Of a DNA stretch of 64,000 bases, positions 11,204 to 22,823 are shown one piece after another (position 1 is the first letter of the stretch; every line of letters starts with the position of its first letter). The DNA lies in the NCBI RefSeq assembly GCF_040115645.1, contig NC_089576.1, positions 1,302,001-1,366,000 on the forward strand. Direction: 5' to 3'. This DNA is from Euwallacea fornicatus. Its lineage: Eukaryota; Arthropoda; Insecta; Coleoptera; Curculionidae. The notes under the pieces were generated by a model that made no database searches, had not been told where the DNA came from, and worked only from the letters and a program-made list of their open reading frames with translations. Both the position numbers and the translations under genes were made by a program.

Positions 11204-14200
11204 CATACATGTGCGTGTGTACATGTGCATATATTTATAAAGAAAAGCTCCGTAAACCTGTAGCAACACGATTGCAAGATTTCTTCGAAATCAATACCTT
11301 TTTGCTCTTCTGGTGAGTTGTTCGCAATGTCTCCTTCTCTCTGATGAAAACGGCCAATCGAAACGTGACGCATTCGTGTAAGATGGGACTGTGGGTGATC
11401 AAAATATCGAAAATTATTGATCATCGAAACTAATGCGACGCCTCTTCACGAGCCATCGAAGTCTATAAATCATCGATTTCATTAAAATACTGGCACCTTT
11501 CATCATTTTTCCCCTCGCACATTTTATTTAATTTAAATGCTAATTCGGGAAATTATAGAGAGCGTGCAGTGATTAGATTAGCGGTCCGAATTGTGAAAAA
11601 AGTTAAATATGCTGTTAATAAAATTCTCCAAAATTGAATCTCAATCGCTTTTCACAAAATATGTGGAAGAGAATCGAGTGAAAATCCCAATTTTTCCTAG
11701 AATTTAATCACATAGTTTTATGAACATTACTATCAACTTTACACGGATATACCTGATATTTTGATAGAAATATTTCAATAAAGCTATGAAGTTCAGATTG
11801 ACTTTTGTAGGAAAATAGGTTATTATATGCATCCATCCATCTACGAGTATATTGAAACTTTTTATTTGCGCCCTATATAAACTATTCAGTCTAGCGTCTA
11901 TTCATGCTTCGCTGGCAAAGAATTCATTTTGAGTCGGTTGAATGGGCTAAAATGGTTAGAATAGGGATATCAGCGTGCCGATATCGGGGGAATATACCCA
12001 TCACTCTATGGCTTAAACTATAGTATGGCTTGGCATAACTGCCATTGCATGCGGGGTTGACATTTTTTAAATTTGTAAAGTCCCGACGTCACCTATAAAA
12101 CTAATATAACTGCAAGGTATTAGCGTTTTAGTGGGACGTCATTCTGAATTTTAATAAAACGGCCGAACCCTTCCGAGCCCGGGGATGAATTGTTTTCCAT
12201 GAATTTTCACACTGGCAAGATTTAGATGTGCGAAAAGAACGCTATTTTCAGGACAAAATCGCTGGTTATCATTAAGTTTCTAACTGTCACGAAAGCCATT
12301 TTTCACCCTACTTTTGCGTCATAGATAGGGGAGTTATACTAAAAGTTTTAAGAGGAGGAGGCAGCTTTAAAAAAAAAACACACACACACAGCACAAATAG
12401 AAAAATACGTGCAGTGACGTAGAAATACCTCGAAATTAATTGGCCTTCTTGAGGGAAAACAGACGATTTCCGGGCTATTTCTCCCCTCTAAGGTGGCTCG
12501 CCCAAAATGAACAAAATGTGAAATCATTTAGTGTGCTCGCACAGTTAATTTATTTGTTTCCCTCTAACTCGCCTCTATGCGTGCGTTGCACGGTTGAGGG
12601 TAGTGGGTTAATAATGTATTTCACACCTTATTAACCTCCACCTACTTGAAGCCACAATACAATATTGCCTTCCTTTTAGCACCAGTTATTTAAAACCGTA
12701 ATTAATTATGTAGGCTCCAAGGCACAATAGGGGCGACCCTGCGTAGAATATTAATATTTCAGCCGATGCCATGAAGCCCGAAAGCCCCGAGGAGTTCTGT
12801 GTGTCAACGTTCATATTATTATAGCAGGTAGTCCACGAGTTCGGCTCCCATGCTGCTGATTATGCTCAGCGATGAGGGGGAGGAGTTTTCTAATTTGTAC
12901 ATATCACAAGGACTTAATTGAGATTTGTCAAGGCACTAAACTTTGCATAGAGGATGTTTAAATATATATGCAGTAATGCCGTGGCGAGGAGAATAATCGC
13001 TGACTACTGGAGGAGTAATGGAAATCTCTGCTTAATGGAAACCGTAAATTTAATTGTTTGCTAATGTTGGTCGTTATTCTTGGCGCAGCTAGCTCGGAAG
13101 TTATACAAGAAATTAACGATACATTGGATTAAGTGCAGCTGAAAATAAAGTTCATTAACAGGCAAGAAAAATGTCGCTTAATACGGAAATAACGAAGTCA
13201 CGAAAACCCCCGCACTATATCAACTCGCCCCTAATTCGTCTCGTAAAGGTTGACATAGGAAGCTCGTTTGTGCATTACGGGGTTGGATTATCCGTCTCCA
13301 TCCCCATTTGCAGTTCAAACAGTTTCAGTGATTCACAGCAGAGTGACCCAACATTGCGATGCGGTCACTTTGTTCTTTGATTAACTCGGACATTTTATGT
13401 TTGCTGCAAGAAATCCCAATGCGGACTTTTTAGGCCTCGCGTAGAATTTTGGACATTAAGGACTTAAGTAGAGTACGTGCTACGAAATAATGACTTGTTC
13501 TTCGTGTTTCGGTCGATCGACAAATTCTTGAACTTTCATTAGAACCAGAGCAGAATTATCATACTTTAATAAACTTCCGGGCTCGGCCCCGAATTTATTT
13601 CAAATTCAAATAAAGCCCCATTACCATATTTTCATTTTGGTCGGGTAATTAGGTAAGCATTGCCTACGGATCGGGGTAAACAGGAACGGACATAATAGGA
13701 GGAATGTTTCGACCTTTTTACTTCAAATGCGAAATTAACTTTTCGGTCGAATAATGGAGTGTACAAACAACACTGCCATCGGAAATTCCAAATTCCAAAA
13801 AATGTGTTTGTTTAATTCAAATTGTTTCGGAGTGATCTTTGGATGAAATGCGAGTTATGCTCAAATTATATAAATCTTTTATCGAAATTGTATCGAAGAG
13901 GAAATGCCACATAAATCGGTTCTGAGCCCCTAGAGCCGCGGTGTCTTTTCAATATTCGTCTCATTTATCAACGTTGTCATAGCGGATTGAGCCATCATAA
14001 TATCCTGTCGATTCCTAATTTACTAGGGTTGTTAGTATTGCAAATTCTTAGAAAATTTACGCTGTAAAAGTTCAAGACTTGCCAAAACCATCAGTTGAGC
14101 GAAAACCACCGTTAAAATCCTAATTTTCAATAGGAAGTCATGACTAAATGTAAGAGCAATGATAGAGAACCCCGAAGGACAAAATAATGTAAAAATATCT

Positions 14201-17139
14201 CAACAGTAGCACGTAATTACTGGGTGATTCTTACTCGAAAAGCAGCTAAAGATTTCAATGATTCAATGGAAATTGTTCAAAAAAACATCTAATACCCACA
14301 CTAGCCGGTAGTCTCTTCTGTTGTCCTCTCCCTCCGAAGAACCCCTACATTTCAATCTTCTCTTTCAGAAGTAACACACTCGTGATTATTGTTGTGCAAA
14401 TGAACTTAAGCAAAAATATTAAAGATGTCCACGCATTTTTCTACATACAAAAACGCCGACAATCGCGTGAATTTTCGCCCTTAAGACGCAGAGGGTTGAT
14501 CTAGAACGAACGCGGAGGTCGACAACACTGGCTGCCGATGATCTCGTGACGGGACACGGGACTCGTGTGAAGAGCTCTTCGTCCTGCGCCTTGTCAGGGA
14601 ACCCGAGGGACAGGACGAATGCGAACAGGTGAACAAGTGATGGATTAGTCAAGTGACCAAATCCGGGAATTGCTCCTATACTCGTTCGTTAATTATTAGC
14701 AGGGCCAAATTTATTTTTAAAAAATTTGTTGTACTCAATAAAAGACAGTGCCGTGCGTGATATCGCAGCAATTTAAATTTCCGAAAACGTAAAATTGAAA
14801 CTTGATGAGTTTCACTTGGGATAATAATTAGTCTACTTGAAACTGTGCCAGGAATCGGCAATCTCCCTTGCCGGAAAGTTCTTCGTCGCGGTCTTTGATT
14901 TCTTGTAATTAAAAAAAAAAAAAAACGTTCTTTTAGGAGGAAACAAACTCTGTTTATTATTTGTATATATACAAACTAAGCTCTAAAATACTACCTAATT
15001 AAGAAGAAAAGCTCACTTTACAACGAACTTTTTAAATTAAAGCCGAATAGCAACGTTTGCAAGCCTCTACCTCCAATCGCCGTTGCCGCTATTGCGAAAT
15101 TACGCAGATAAAAAATAAACCAAAGCTGTTTCTCATTGATAACCGTATTGAAGCATGTTTGGAAACTGCATTTGAACCGTGCTGTTTTTATTCTATTTCA
15201 CCATTTTCGACAGATTTTCAACATGATTGTCCGAACTCGATTCAGACTTTTGGGAAAATCCCTAATTTCTCCAACAAAAATTGCCGAAGGGCGTGTCATA
15301 AAATCGGGTAGAGTTCTCGGCTTGATTTAAGGACCCGGGCTGTATGGTTTATTGCCCACACTTAAGGAACCCAAAATCTTCCCGAATACTCGACTCCAAT
15401 GGGCTCCAAGTGAGAGCCAACGCCTGGTGGTTGCAACCAATTAAAATGAAAGACTGTATGACAACGACCAAGGGTCTGGAAGGGCAAGGACCGTTAATCC
15501 ATCAAATTTGGGTTATCTTTGCGTTACTTCCGACTTTAGGACGGGGAATTCCAAGCCCCGACTGAGGGTGGAGCGAAAAAAGCAGATTTTTTGGGAAAAA
15601 AAAAGGAGAGTCCGTTCAGTTCCTCAAGACCAACCGAAAGTAGCAGTTCGCAAGATAACCCACTCACAAAACTTTCATACTTTTCAAGTTCGCAGCAACT
15701 CGAGAAAACAAAAATTTGGTGCTGCAAGCCCCCAAGAAGTCGCAAAACTGTGATCGTACTTGCGCAGATGGGCGCAAATAAATTAATTTAAGACTTCAGG
15801 TGTAAATAAATCGACTAAAGGTTACCACTCAAGTCAGTTGAATTCAGTTTCCATCAGCCTGACAAAAACCGAGGGTGGTTCTTCGAATACTTCAAAACCC
15901 CAGGAACCAGCCGCGGAAGCAGAACCCACTAAGTGGCATCAATGTCCAAAAGATCGTCATAATCTATTGTGACAATGATGTTGTCACTTAACGCAAAAAT
16001 TCAACATTTATAGACCGTTTCAAACCATAACTGCAAAAATCGACTTTAATCTAATGTGGTTTCGTCACTCTCTGGTAAACGATATTAATGCACGATCGTA
16101 GTACGCTCGATCTCTATTAAACAATAATAACAATTACTCACATGTAGCAATTTGAAAGTACTTCCATAGATTACTCAATATGCTAAGTGAGCGCATGCGA
16201 CTGAGTTAAAATCATACAGGGGATTTGTTAAATAAGTGTCGCAAATTTAAGAATACTTTGGTAGGGCCAAACAAAAAAAGATGGTGCATACATGCGTATT
16301 TACAAAATTGCTTCAGTTTTAACATACAGAGTGTCCACATTTGGAAAATAGAAATTACTATTTTTTAAAAGATGCTTAAGGCGGCTTAATTAGAATTTTT
16401 ATTGTTTAATGTTTACTAGATTTTAGAGAGAGATTTTTAGAGCTTTATTGTTTGCTAGATATACCAGGATTCATCTGAGAATTTCAGGGGCATGGTCTGT
16501 AAGAATTTTACCCACAAACAGTAATGCTCAGTAGATTGGTCGATAATTTCGTATTTATTTACAACAGAGCAACTAAACCTAAATTATTTACATCCCTCAA
16601 TTTTTCGTTATATCTTTTTTTTTTCTCATATTTGAAATTTAAATTAAAATTCAATATAAAGAAAACTAAAGCTTCAAAATCTACTAATATAGGGTAAAAT
16701 GACTACTGCCAGGATACATTAACTCAATCTTGTTGCAAGGGACTAACAAGCCCTTACGAAAACCCCTGTCTACTTTTTTTTTCAAATTAAAGCGATTTCA
16801 GACTTATGTTTAAAGGAATTTGAGAAAAATTCCCTTAAATTTGTCTCGTGTGTCGAGGAAGCACCATTTATAAGTTTGTTTTTAAGAAGTAAACTTGAGT
16901 CAAATGCTGAAGCCTTATTCGATATACCTAGTGTTACTCTAGATTTTAATTAGTTAAGATTTAAGCAGGTAACATCAAAATTTAAATTATTGACAATTTT
17001 TACACGCGAAATTAAAGGGCCCAAAGGGTCAAAGCCTTAACAACTTTAATAAGGGAAATTCATTCTTCCCTGGCCCCGGCCAGCCGGGAAACTAGAGAAA
17101 AAAATGATGAGATTGATTAAAACATGTTTGTATGAAATA
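11204..17139. other. Long gene-free stretch
   Basis: About 5.9 kb with no coding exon I can defend. It holds a short CA run near 12379-12391 and an A homopolymer at 14911-14925. A CpG-containing, more GC-rich patch lies at about 14440-14660 and could be a promoter or untranslated exon, although no open frame there has recognisable homology. A terminus-like tacagagtgtccaca occurs at about 16326, but I find no partner end. Much of this may be intron. Confidence 0.5.
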
Positions 17140-17141
17140 TA

Positions 17142-18540
17142 CTGCGTGACAAAGAAAGGTAAACACCCATTAAAGATAATTTTATTTCGATGATTTTTTT
17201 TTGTACGTGTTCAGTACCACATACCTATTCAATGATTAAATTTTCAGCAAGATCAGAGGAAGAACTTCATTTTTTTTTTCAATAGTTTGTCGAGCATCCA
17301 CGGTTCCTTATACACTCATTGATACGCCTGGGCTCGGATCTAATAAGATTGTCGATGTCTTCTTGAGGTATCTCATTCCCGGCAATCTGAACTTCATGAG
17401 TAAGGGCTGCTAAAGTCTGTGGAGGGTGCTGTAAATTCAACAGTCTGCGGCCAATCATGTCCCAGGCATGTTCAATGGGAGACAGATCCGGCGATCGAGG
17501 TGGCCAGGGTAAACGGTTGATTTGACGCTGATCCACGAACGTTATTGTTTGCCTAGCAACATGAGTTCTAGCATTGTCTCGCTGGAAAATAGCGTTCGGG
17601 ATAGTTCGAAAATATGGAATCACATATGGCTCCAACACTTCTTGGATATGGCGTTGGGCAGTCACGTTGCCTCTAATGAAAACTAGGGGTGACCTGCGAT
17701 AGCACCCCATACCATAACGCCTACAGTACGGTGGACGTGACGCTCTCTGTCAAATTGTGGATCTCGCCTTTCACCCCGTCGCCTTCTCACCCTTGCCCGA
17801 CCGTCGTTCATCTCCAGACAGAAGCGGGATTTATCACTAAAGATCACCTGAGTCAATTCTTGGTCTCACTGAATCTTCTCTCTACACCATTGTAAGCGGT
17901 TAGATAGATGTTCGCGAGTGAGAGGCAGCACCCAATGCGGACGATAGGACAAAAGGCCAAAACTTAGATATACTGTACGCATACCAACCCTATTCCCATG
18001 TTCTTCAAACCGCTGATTTGCAATAGCTCGACTGCTGCTAAATCGGTCTCTAAGAGCCAAAAGTCGCAATCGACGATCTTCGCGCTCTGCGGTTCCTCTG
18101 AGTCGCCCAGTGCCTCTGGCTCTGTGCCCACGGCCTTCCTGAGTCCACGCCTGGTAGCACCGCACTATGGTTCCTAAGGATCTGTTAGTTCTTCTAGACA
18201 CTTCTCTGACAGACAGATCTGCTTCGCGCAACCCAACAATACGCTCCCTCTCGAAGTCATTAAGCTGACGGATCTGTTCAATTCTACGCATTCTAGGCAT
18301 AATGAGTGAAAATTATGACCGATTGCAACACACTTCACAAAAGTTGCGATACAAATGTGAACAAAAATTTTTGAACAAAATTTAATTTTTTTAAGGAGAG
18401 ATCCATGGAAACTAAAAAAAAATTAACAGATAAACTTGAAATTTTGATCATTTTTTTCTTTTTTTAAGATAAGTCAACATGCAAAAAATTATGAAAATAA
18501 AATGGTTTTTAATGGTTGTTTACCTTTCTTTGTCACGTAG
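17142..18540 (-). mobile_element. Tc1-like DNA transposon, complete ends, dead transposase
   Basis: 1,399 bp between TA at 17140-17141 and TA at 18541-18542. The inverted ends are about 48 bp (left ctgcgtgacaaagaaagg, right complementary with one early mismatch). The minus-strand transposase inside has one stop and one frameshift. The good match of the ends suggests an element of intermediate age. Confidence 0.93.
17279..18300 (-). pseudogene. Tc1-like DD34E transposase, one stop and one frameshift
   Basis: Starts at ATG 18300 and reads 143 residues of paired DNA-binding domain (FERERIVGLREADLS and the second helix-turn-helix) to a TGA at about 17866, just after WCREKIQ. The same frame continues past it with FSDKSRFCLEM, which holds the first catalytic Asp, to about 17700. 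There a one-base loss moves it into the frame that carries SPLVFIRGN, IFQRDNARTH (second Asp) and SPDLSPIEHAWD (Glu), ending at 17279. Spacing is 34 residues, DD34E. The residue after the first Asp is Lys where most relatives have Glu. Apart from the two lesions the protein is full length at about 340 codons. Confidence 0.92.
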
Positions 18541-18542
18541 TA

Positions 18543-18889
18543 TAATTACACCGATCGCCGACTGAGCCGAGAAGGGTGAGAATTTGCAAAATAAGAAAAG
18601 GGAAAAGCAAGAATACAACCCACAATACATCAATCTCAGCGTGAGCTTTTCACTAGTGCCTGTAGAATAAAGCTCTAGGTGGACATCAATCCTCAGTGAG
18701 ATCAAGAAGATAACCGATACATCAATTTGACTGTGCCATTGGGATGCTACGTTTGTCAGCACCCTAATAGTTTAGCTCTTATATCGCATTAAGAAACGGA
18801 AAGTCTGGCATTTCGTTCAAGCAAATATTGTTGGAAACAATTCTCATATACTCGCTTCAATAAATTCCTGTTGATCCGCAAGAAGTCAT
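18543..18889. other. Short spacer between two transposons
   Basis: Nothing recognisable. The open frame on the minus strand here (18520-18762) overlaps the Tc1 end and has no family resemblance. Confidence 0.5.
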
Positions 18890-18893
18890 TATA

Positions 18894-20341
18894 CAGAGTG
18901 TCCCAAATAAAATGACTTCCATGGGGAGTATGGAAGCGGTAAGAGATACAAGGTGATTCAAATTAGAAAAAAGAAGCGCATTTTTGTGCCCATTCAGAAA
19001 ATGTTCTAAATTTAAAAATATGCACAGGGGTTGTCAAAATATGAGCAAAAAACTGAAAACTGCGATTTTCGAAAATCAGAAATTATGAGTACAGCGTTTG
19101 AGTAAATTGTACCAAATTTGGCGATTTATTATTATGGACAACTGCCAATTGAATGGCGTTTTCAGAGTTTTTTCAGACCTTCTAGATTTCGAGAAATTAT
19201 ATTCAACTTTGTTATTTCTTATGGCCGCCATATTGGATTTTGGTGCCATCGAATAGGCAATAAAAAAAGTTTTTTAACCATATATCACAAAGGTGCCCTT
19301 GGACCTACCAAAGTAAGAAAAATAAATAAAAACATTTCTCACCTTAGTAGGCTTAGAAACAAGTACTTTAGTGTTAGGCAATATCTGAATGACACGTATG
19401 GAAATAATTGGGTTGGAAATCGAGGCCCTGTCAGTTGGCCAGCACGCTCCCCAGACTTAACACCTCTCGATTTTTTTGTTTGGGGATATGTAAAAAATAA
19501 GGTTTACCACAGATCCTACGACACAGTAGCGGAGTTGGAGGCTGCAGTTGTGCGAACTATTCAAGAAATGCCTCCAAATATGGTAAAAAGTGCTTGTATG
19601 TCCGTTGTTAGGCGCTATAGAGTTTGTGTTAATCATAATGGAGAAATGTTTGAACAGTCTTTATAGGGATTAGGATTTTTTTATTAGGATTAGTAATTCC
19701 TACTCAGTGAGTAAAGGTACCAATTCCTTTGTTGAGTTTCTTTGTTGTTTTTGATAAAACCTATGGAATTGCAATTACGTTAATACTAAAAAAAACGTAT
19801 TAAGTTTTTATTATTCCATTAAACAAAATACGTCGTACATTACTGCTCTTTGATTGGCAACACTAAAGTACTCGTTTCCAAACCTACTAAGGTGAAAAAT
19901 GTTTTTATTTATTTTTCTTACTTTGGCAGATCCAGGGGCACCTTTGTGGTACATGGTTAAAAATATTTTTTTTATTGTCTATTCGATGGCACCAAAATCC
20001 AATATGACGGCCATAAGAAATAACAAAGTTGAATTTAATTTCTCGAAATCTAGAAGGTCTGAAAAAACTCTGAAAACGCCATTCAATTGGCAGTTGTCGA
20101 TAATAATAAACCGCCAAATTTGGTACAATTTACTCAAACACTGTACTCATAATTTCTGATTTTCGAAAATCGCAGTTTTCAGTTTTTTGCTCATATTTTG
20201 GCAACCCCTGTGCATATTTTTAAATTTAGAACATTTTCTGAATGGGCACAAAAACGCGCTTCTTTTTTCCAAATTGAGTCACCTTGTATCTCTTACCGCT
20301 TCCATAATCCCCACGGAACTCACTTTATTTGGGAGACCCTG
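18894..20341. mobile_element. Internally deleted DD41D-type element with 489-bp inverted repeats
   Basis: 1,448 bp between TA at 18892-18893 and TA at 20342-20343. The ends are CAGAGTGTCCC at the left and CAGGGTCTCCC read inward at the right. The inverted arms are about 489 bp each (18894-19382 and 19853-20341). The remaining 470 bp holds only the C-terminal part of a transposase. It is a non-autonomous derivative: the N-terminal DNA-binding and central catalytic parts are missing. Confidence 0.9.
19378..19666 (+). pseudogene. C-terminal fragment of a DD41D-type transposase
   Basis: About 95 residues, entering directly at the inner edge of the left inverted repeat with RQYLNDTYGNNW. It then shows SWPARSPDLTPLDFFVWGYVKNKVY, the last catalytic Asp region, followed by an ordinary C-terminus and a stop at 19664-19666. 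The first two catalytic Asp residues and the DNA-binding domain are absent. The open frame extends upstream through the repeat, but that part has no transposase character. The remaining part is uninterrupted. Confidence 0.88.
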
Positions 20342-20343
20342 TA

Positions 20344-22073
20344 TACGGCGTTTTCGGTAATTTTTCACAACACCGCAAACTTCTTTGATAACCAGGAGAT
20401 ACATTCATTAGCCCGAAAGCTAACTAAACGTTTCTCCTCACTAATTTATGTTCAAAATTCACAAAAGAACCTTCGAAATTCTAACTTTTAAACTGGAAAT
20501 AAATGGCGTCTCTCGCAAACGTAAAATTAAAATTAAAATGGGCGCCGTTACTGCTATTAATACTCAATTACTAAAAGTAACCGAAACAAGTGTTTTTGTT
20601 CTTTTTTATTCAACTGAACTGAAGTGCAACGACAGTGTATCCGACTTGTATTAAATAATTTTCAAATTGCTTTTAATTAAGTACCATTACCATTATTACC
20701 ATTCGCAGCTCGAGGTACTAATTGGCCGATCCATCTAATCGGTTAGAAGTGTTCCATAATGGAGCGCAATTCAAATTTTTAATCCCGTTTGAGCATCTGT
20801 CTTGCAATTGTTTTGACTGCGAAATCGTATAATCCAGTATCTTCAAGGGGACTTATCTGTTGTCTGGATAGCAATATTTCCAGAAACACACATTAAGAGC
20901 AACGTGAATCAGCCCCCATATTTCGTTCCGTTTATATACTTCCAGGAAACCGGGACGTAAAAGTTAGCAAAGCAATCGTCTGATCCGATCTGTTGTGACA
21001 ATCGCCCATACCCAAAATGTCCCAAAATCTCTTGGGAAGGAAAAAAACAAATTATCATGTTTGCGAAAGGGACGACTGTCTAAAAAACTTTGGATTAGTT
21101 TGGAGAGAAAGACTGATGCGAAAAAAATGAAAAGTTTCGGTATTCACTCAGCCCCGCGTCTGTAGGACGATTGCATGAAGACGGTTAAAGGAACAGAATT
21201 TTTCCAGAACGTCCAAGAAACTCATATCCTGTTTTGAAATTGCTTTACCTTTAAACGCTTTTGGGAAAAGTCGGAAAGTTTTCCGAAAAGAGGAAACGCT
21301 CAGTTTTTAAACTTCGTTCGCTAGTTGTTACGTAATTAATTATTAATTAATTCCCCATCCCTCAATAAAATTTTTAAATAAAAAAGCGAAAGCGCACCAA
21401 ATGTGGCTTCTGAGAACCAATTAAAACATTTTTCACAATGATATTTGTGCTGTTAACACCTCTGGAAACGCGCTACACCGCTTGTTTCGTCAGATACATG
21501 TGTACATACTGGAATTAGCTAAATCGCATCATAAATTTATATTTTATCATGCTTATGATAAAAATTTAACACATAAAAAAAAAGTTATTTATTAACATCT
21601 CGTCTATATTTAACATTTGGCAGGACTTATGCTTCCAAATGGAACTAAAAGTAAAAAAGTCTTGATGTGTTACTCCAAATGAAATAAAACTGGAGTGGGC
21701 CGTACAGGATAGCTCACTTAGGTAATTGGAGATGTTTTTCGTGCGTTGTTGTGTGTATTGTCAAAAATAAAATAAATAAATAAAAACCCCAACCAATTAC
21801 TGTATGAACGCCCAAACATGATAAGAATAACAGAAAGGCTACGACGACCACAGAACAGATGGAAAAAGAACACCAACAACTCAACTATACTGAGCCCACT
21901 TTGCTTAACAAGACAGACAAGACAATCTCGCCCCCTTTTCTCTTCGAGCACCCTTTGGGAGCACTTCCAGGTAATGTGATAGTGTTTAGTCACCAAAAGA
22001 TTACCATTGTACCACAGGCAGAAAGACCTAACAGGTCGATAGCCTATTTCTGAGGAAATAAAGATTATATATA
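20344..22073. other. Noncoding spacer
   Basis: AT-rich, with no exon-like segment that I can support. Confidence 0.5.
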
Positions 22074-22185
22074 TATAGGGTGTTTCCTAACTACGTGTAA
22101 AAAATTTAAAGGCGTAATCCTCGACTGATTTTGAGTCAAAAATGTCTAATAAACATATGTCCGCAAATGCCTTGTTTCCAAGATA

Positions 22186-22711
22186 CAGGGTGTTGCCTGA
22201 AAGACGTTGAAAAAGGTTTCTAAAGGTTTGGTGGTATTTAGTAATTTGTTTATTGTTAGTTTTTTTTTGCTACTTCCACTGCAATAAACAAGATAGTCAG
22301 TGTTATTTTGGTGTTTTACTCTCTAAAGTGGAAGAATTTAGTTCTGTATCCCAAAAATCAGATTATGCCTCAGTTTTGAACATTTTTCAAATGCCTAACT
22401 ACACTAATCAAGAAATGGTCAATATGGTTTTCGTTTACGGCCTTGCTGATGGTGAGTGTTCGGCAGCGAGGCGCATTTACATGGAAAGGTTTCCAAACCA
22501 CCAAGCTCCCAACCACCAAACCTTTAAAAACCTCTTTCAACGTCTTTGTGATACAGGATCTCTTATGAAATAATGGTGGTAATTTTCAGCAATTCTTATG
22601 ATTAATCATCAAAGCATTCCCCCAAAAAATTGTCTTTTCTAAAATTCAAACACCCAAATTGAGTCATTTTGGAAATAAAATCTCTTTTTCTTGTCACACT
22701 TCAACACCCTG
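22186..22711. mobile_element. Inner TA-element with an N-terminal transposase remnant
   Basis: 526 bp between TA at 22184-22185 and TA at 22712-22713. Both ends read CAGGGTGTTG inward, after which inverted similarity stops. It encodes a plus-strand fragment of the DNA-binding domain of a DD41D-type transposase and nothing else recognisable, so it is a deletion derivative. Confidence 0.72.
22391..22573 (+). pseudogene. N-terminal helix-turn-helix fragment of a DD41D-type transposase
   Basis: Sixty residues from MPNYTNQEMVNMVFVYG to a TAA at 22571-22573. It covers the whole N-terminal helix-turn-helix (DUF4817-like), including ARRIYMERFPN and the helix ending in RLCDTGS. No catalytic part follows. 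The open frame starts further upstream at 22253, but the family alignment begins at this Met. It might in principle still bind DNA; I see no evidence that it is expressed. Confidence 0.82.
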
Positions 22712-22823
22712 TATCTTGGAAACAAGGCATTTGCGGACGTATGTTTATTAGACATTTTTGACTCAAAATCAGTCGAGGATTACGCCTTTAAATTTTTTAC
22801 ACGTAGTTAGGAAACACCCTGTA

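Larger units (their letters stand above)
22076..22821. mobile_element. Palindromic TA-element apparently carrying a second element at its centre (outer unit)
   Basis: 746 bp between TA at 22074-22075 and TA at 22822-22823. The outer arms, 22076-22183 and 22714-22821, are inverted repeats of each other and begin TAGGGTGTTTCC (left) and CAGGGTGTTTCC (right, read inward). Both arms end at a TA followed inward by a fresh CAGGGTGTTG terminus. Removing the inner unit would leave two 108-bp arms joined at one TA, a near-perfect palindrome. I read this as a small hairpin element that received an insertion at its dyad centre. Confidence 0.8.

Noticed and set aside
11146..11424. Minus-strand open frame of 92 codons
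   Set aside because: Its last third lies in the foldback arm and the rest has no recognisable homology.
14419..14652. 77-codon frame in a GC-richer patch
   Set aside because: No homology or splice sites that make an exon model; a promoter or untranslated exon is as likely.
19899..20159. Opposing open frames of 70-86 codons
   Set aside because: They lie wholly in the right inverted repeat of the element at 18894 and mirror the left repeat; not genes.
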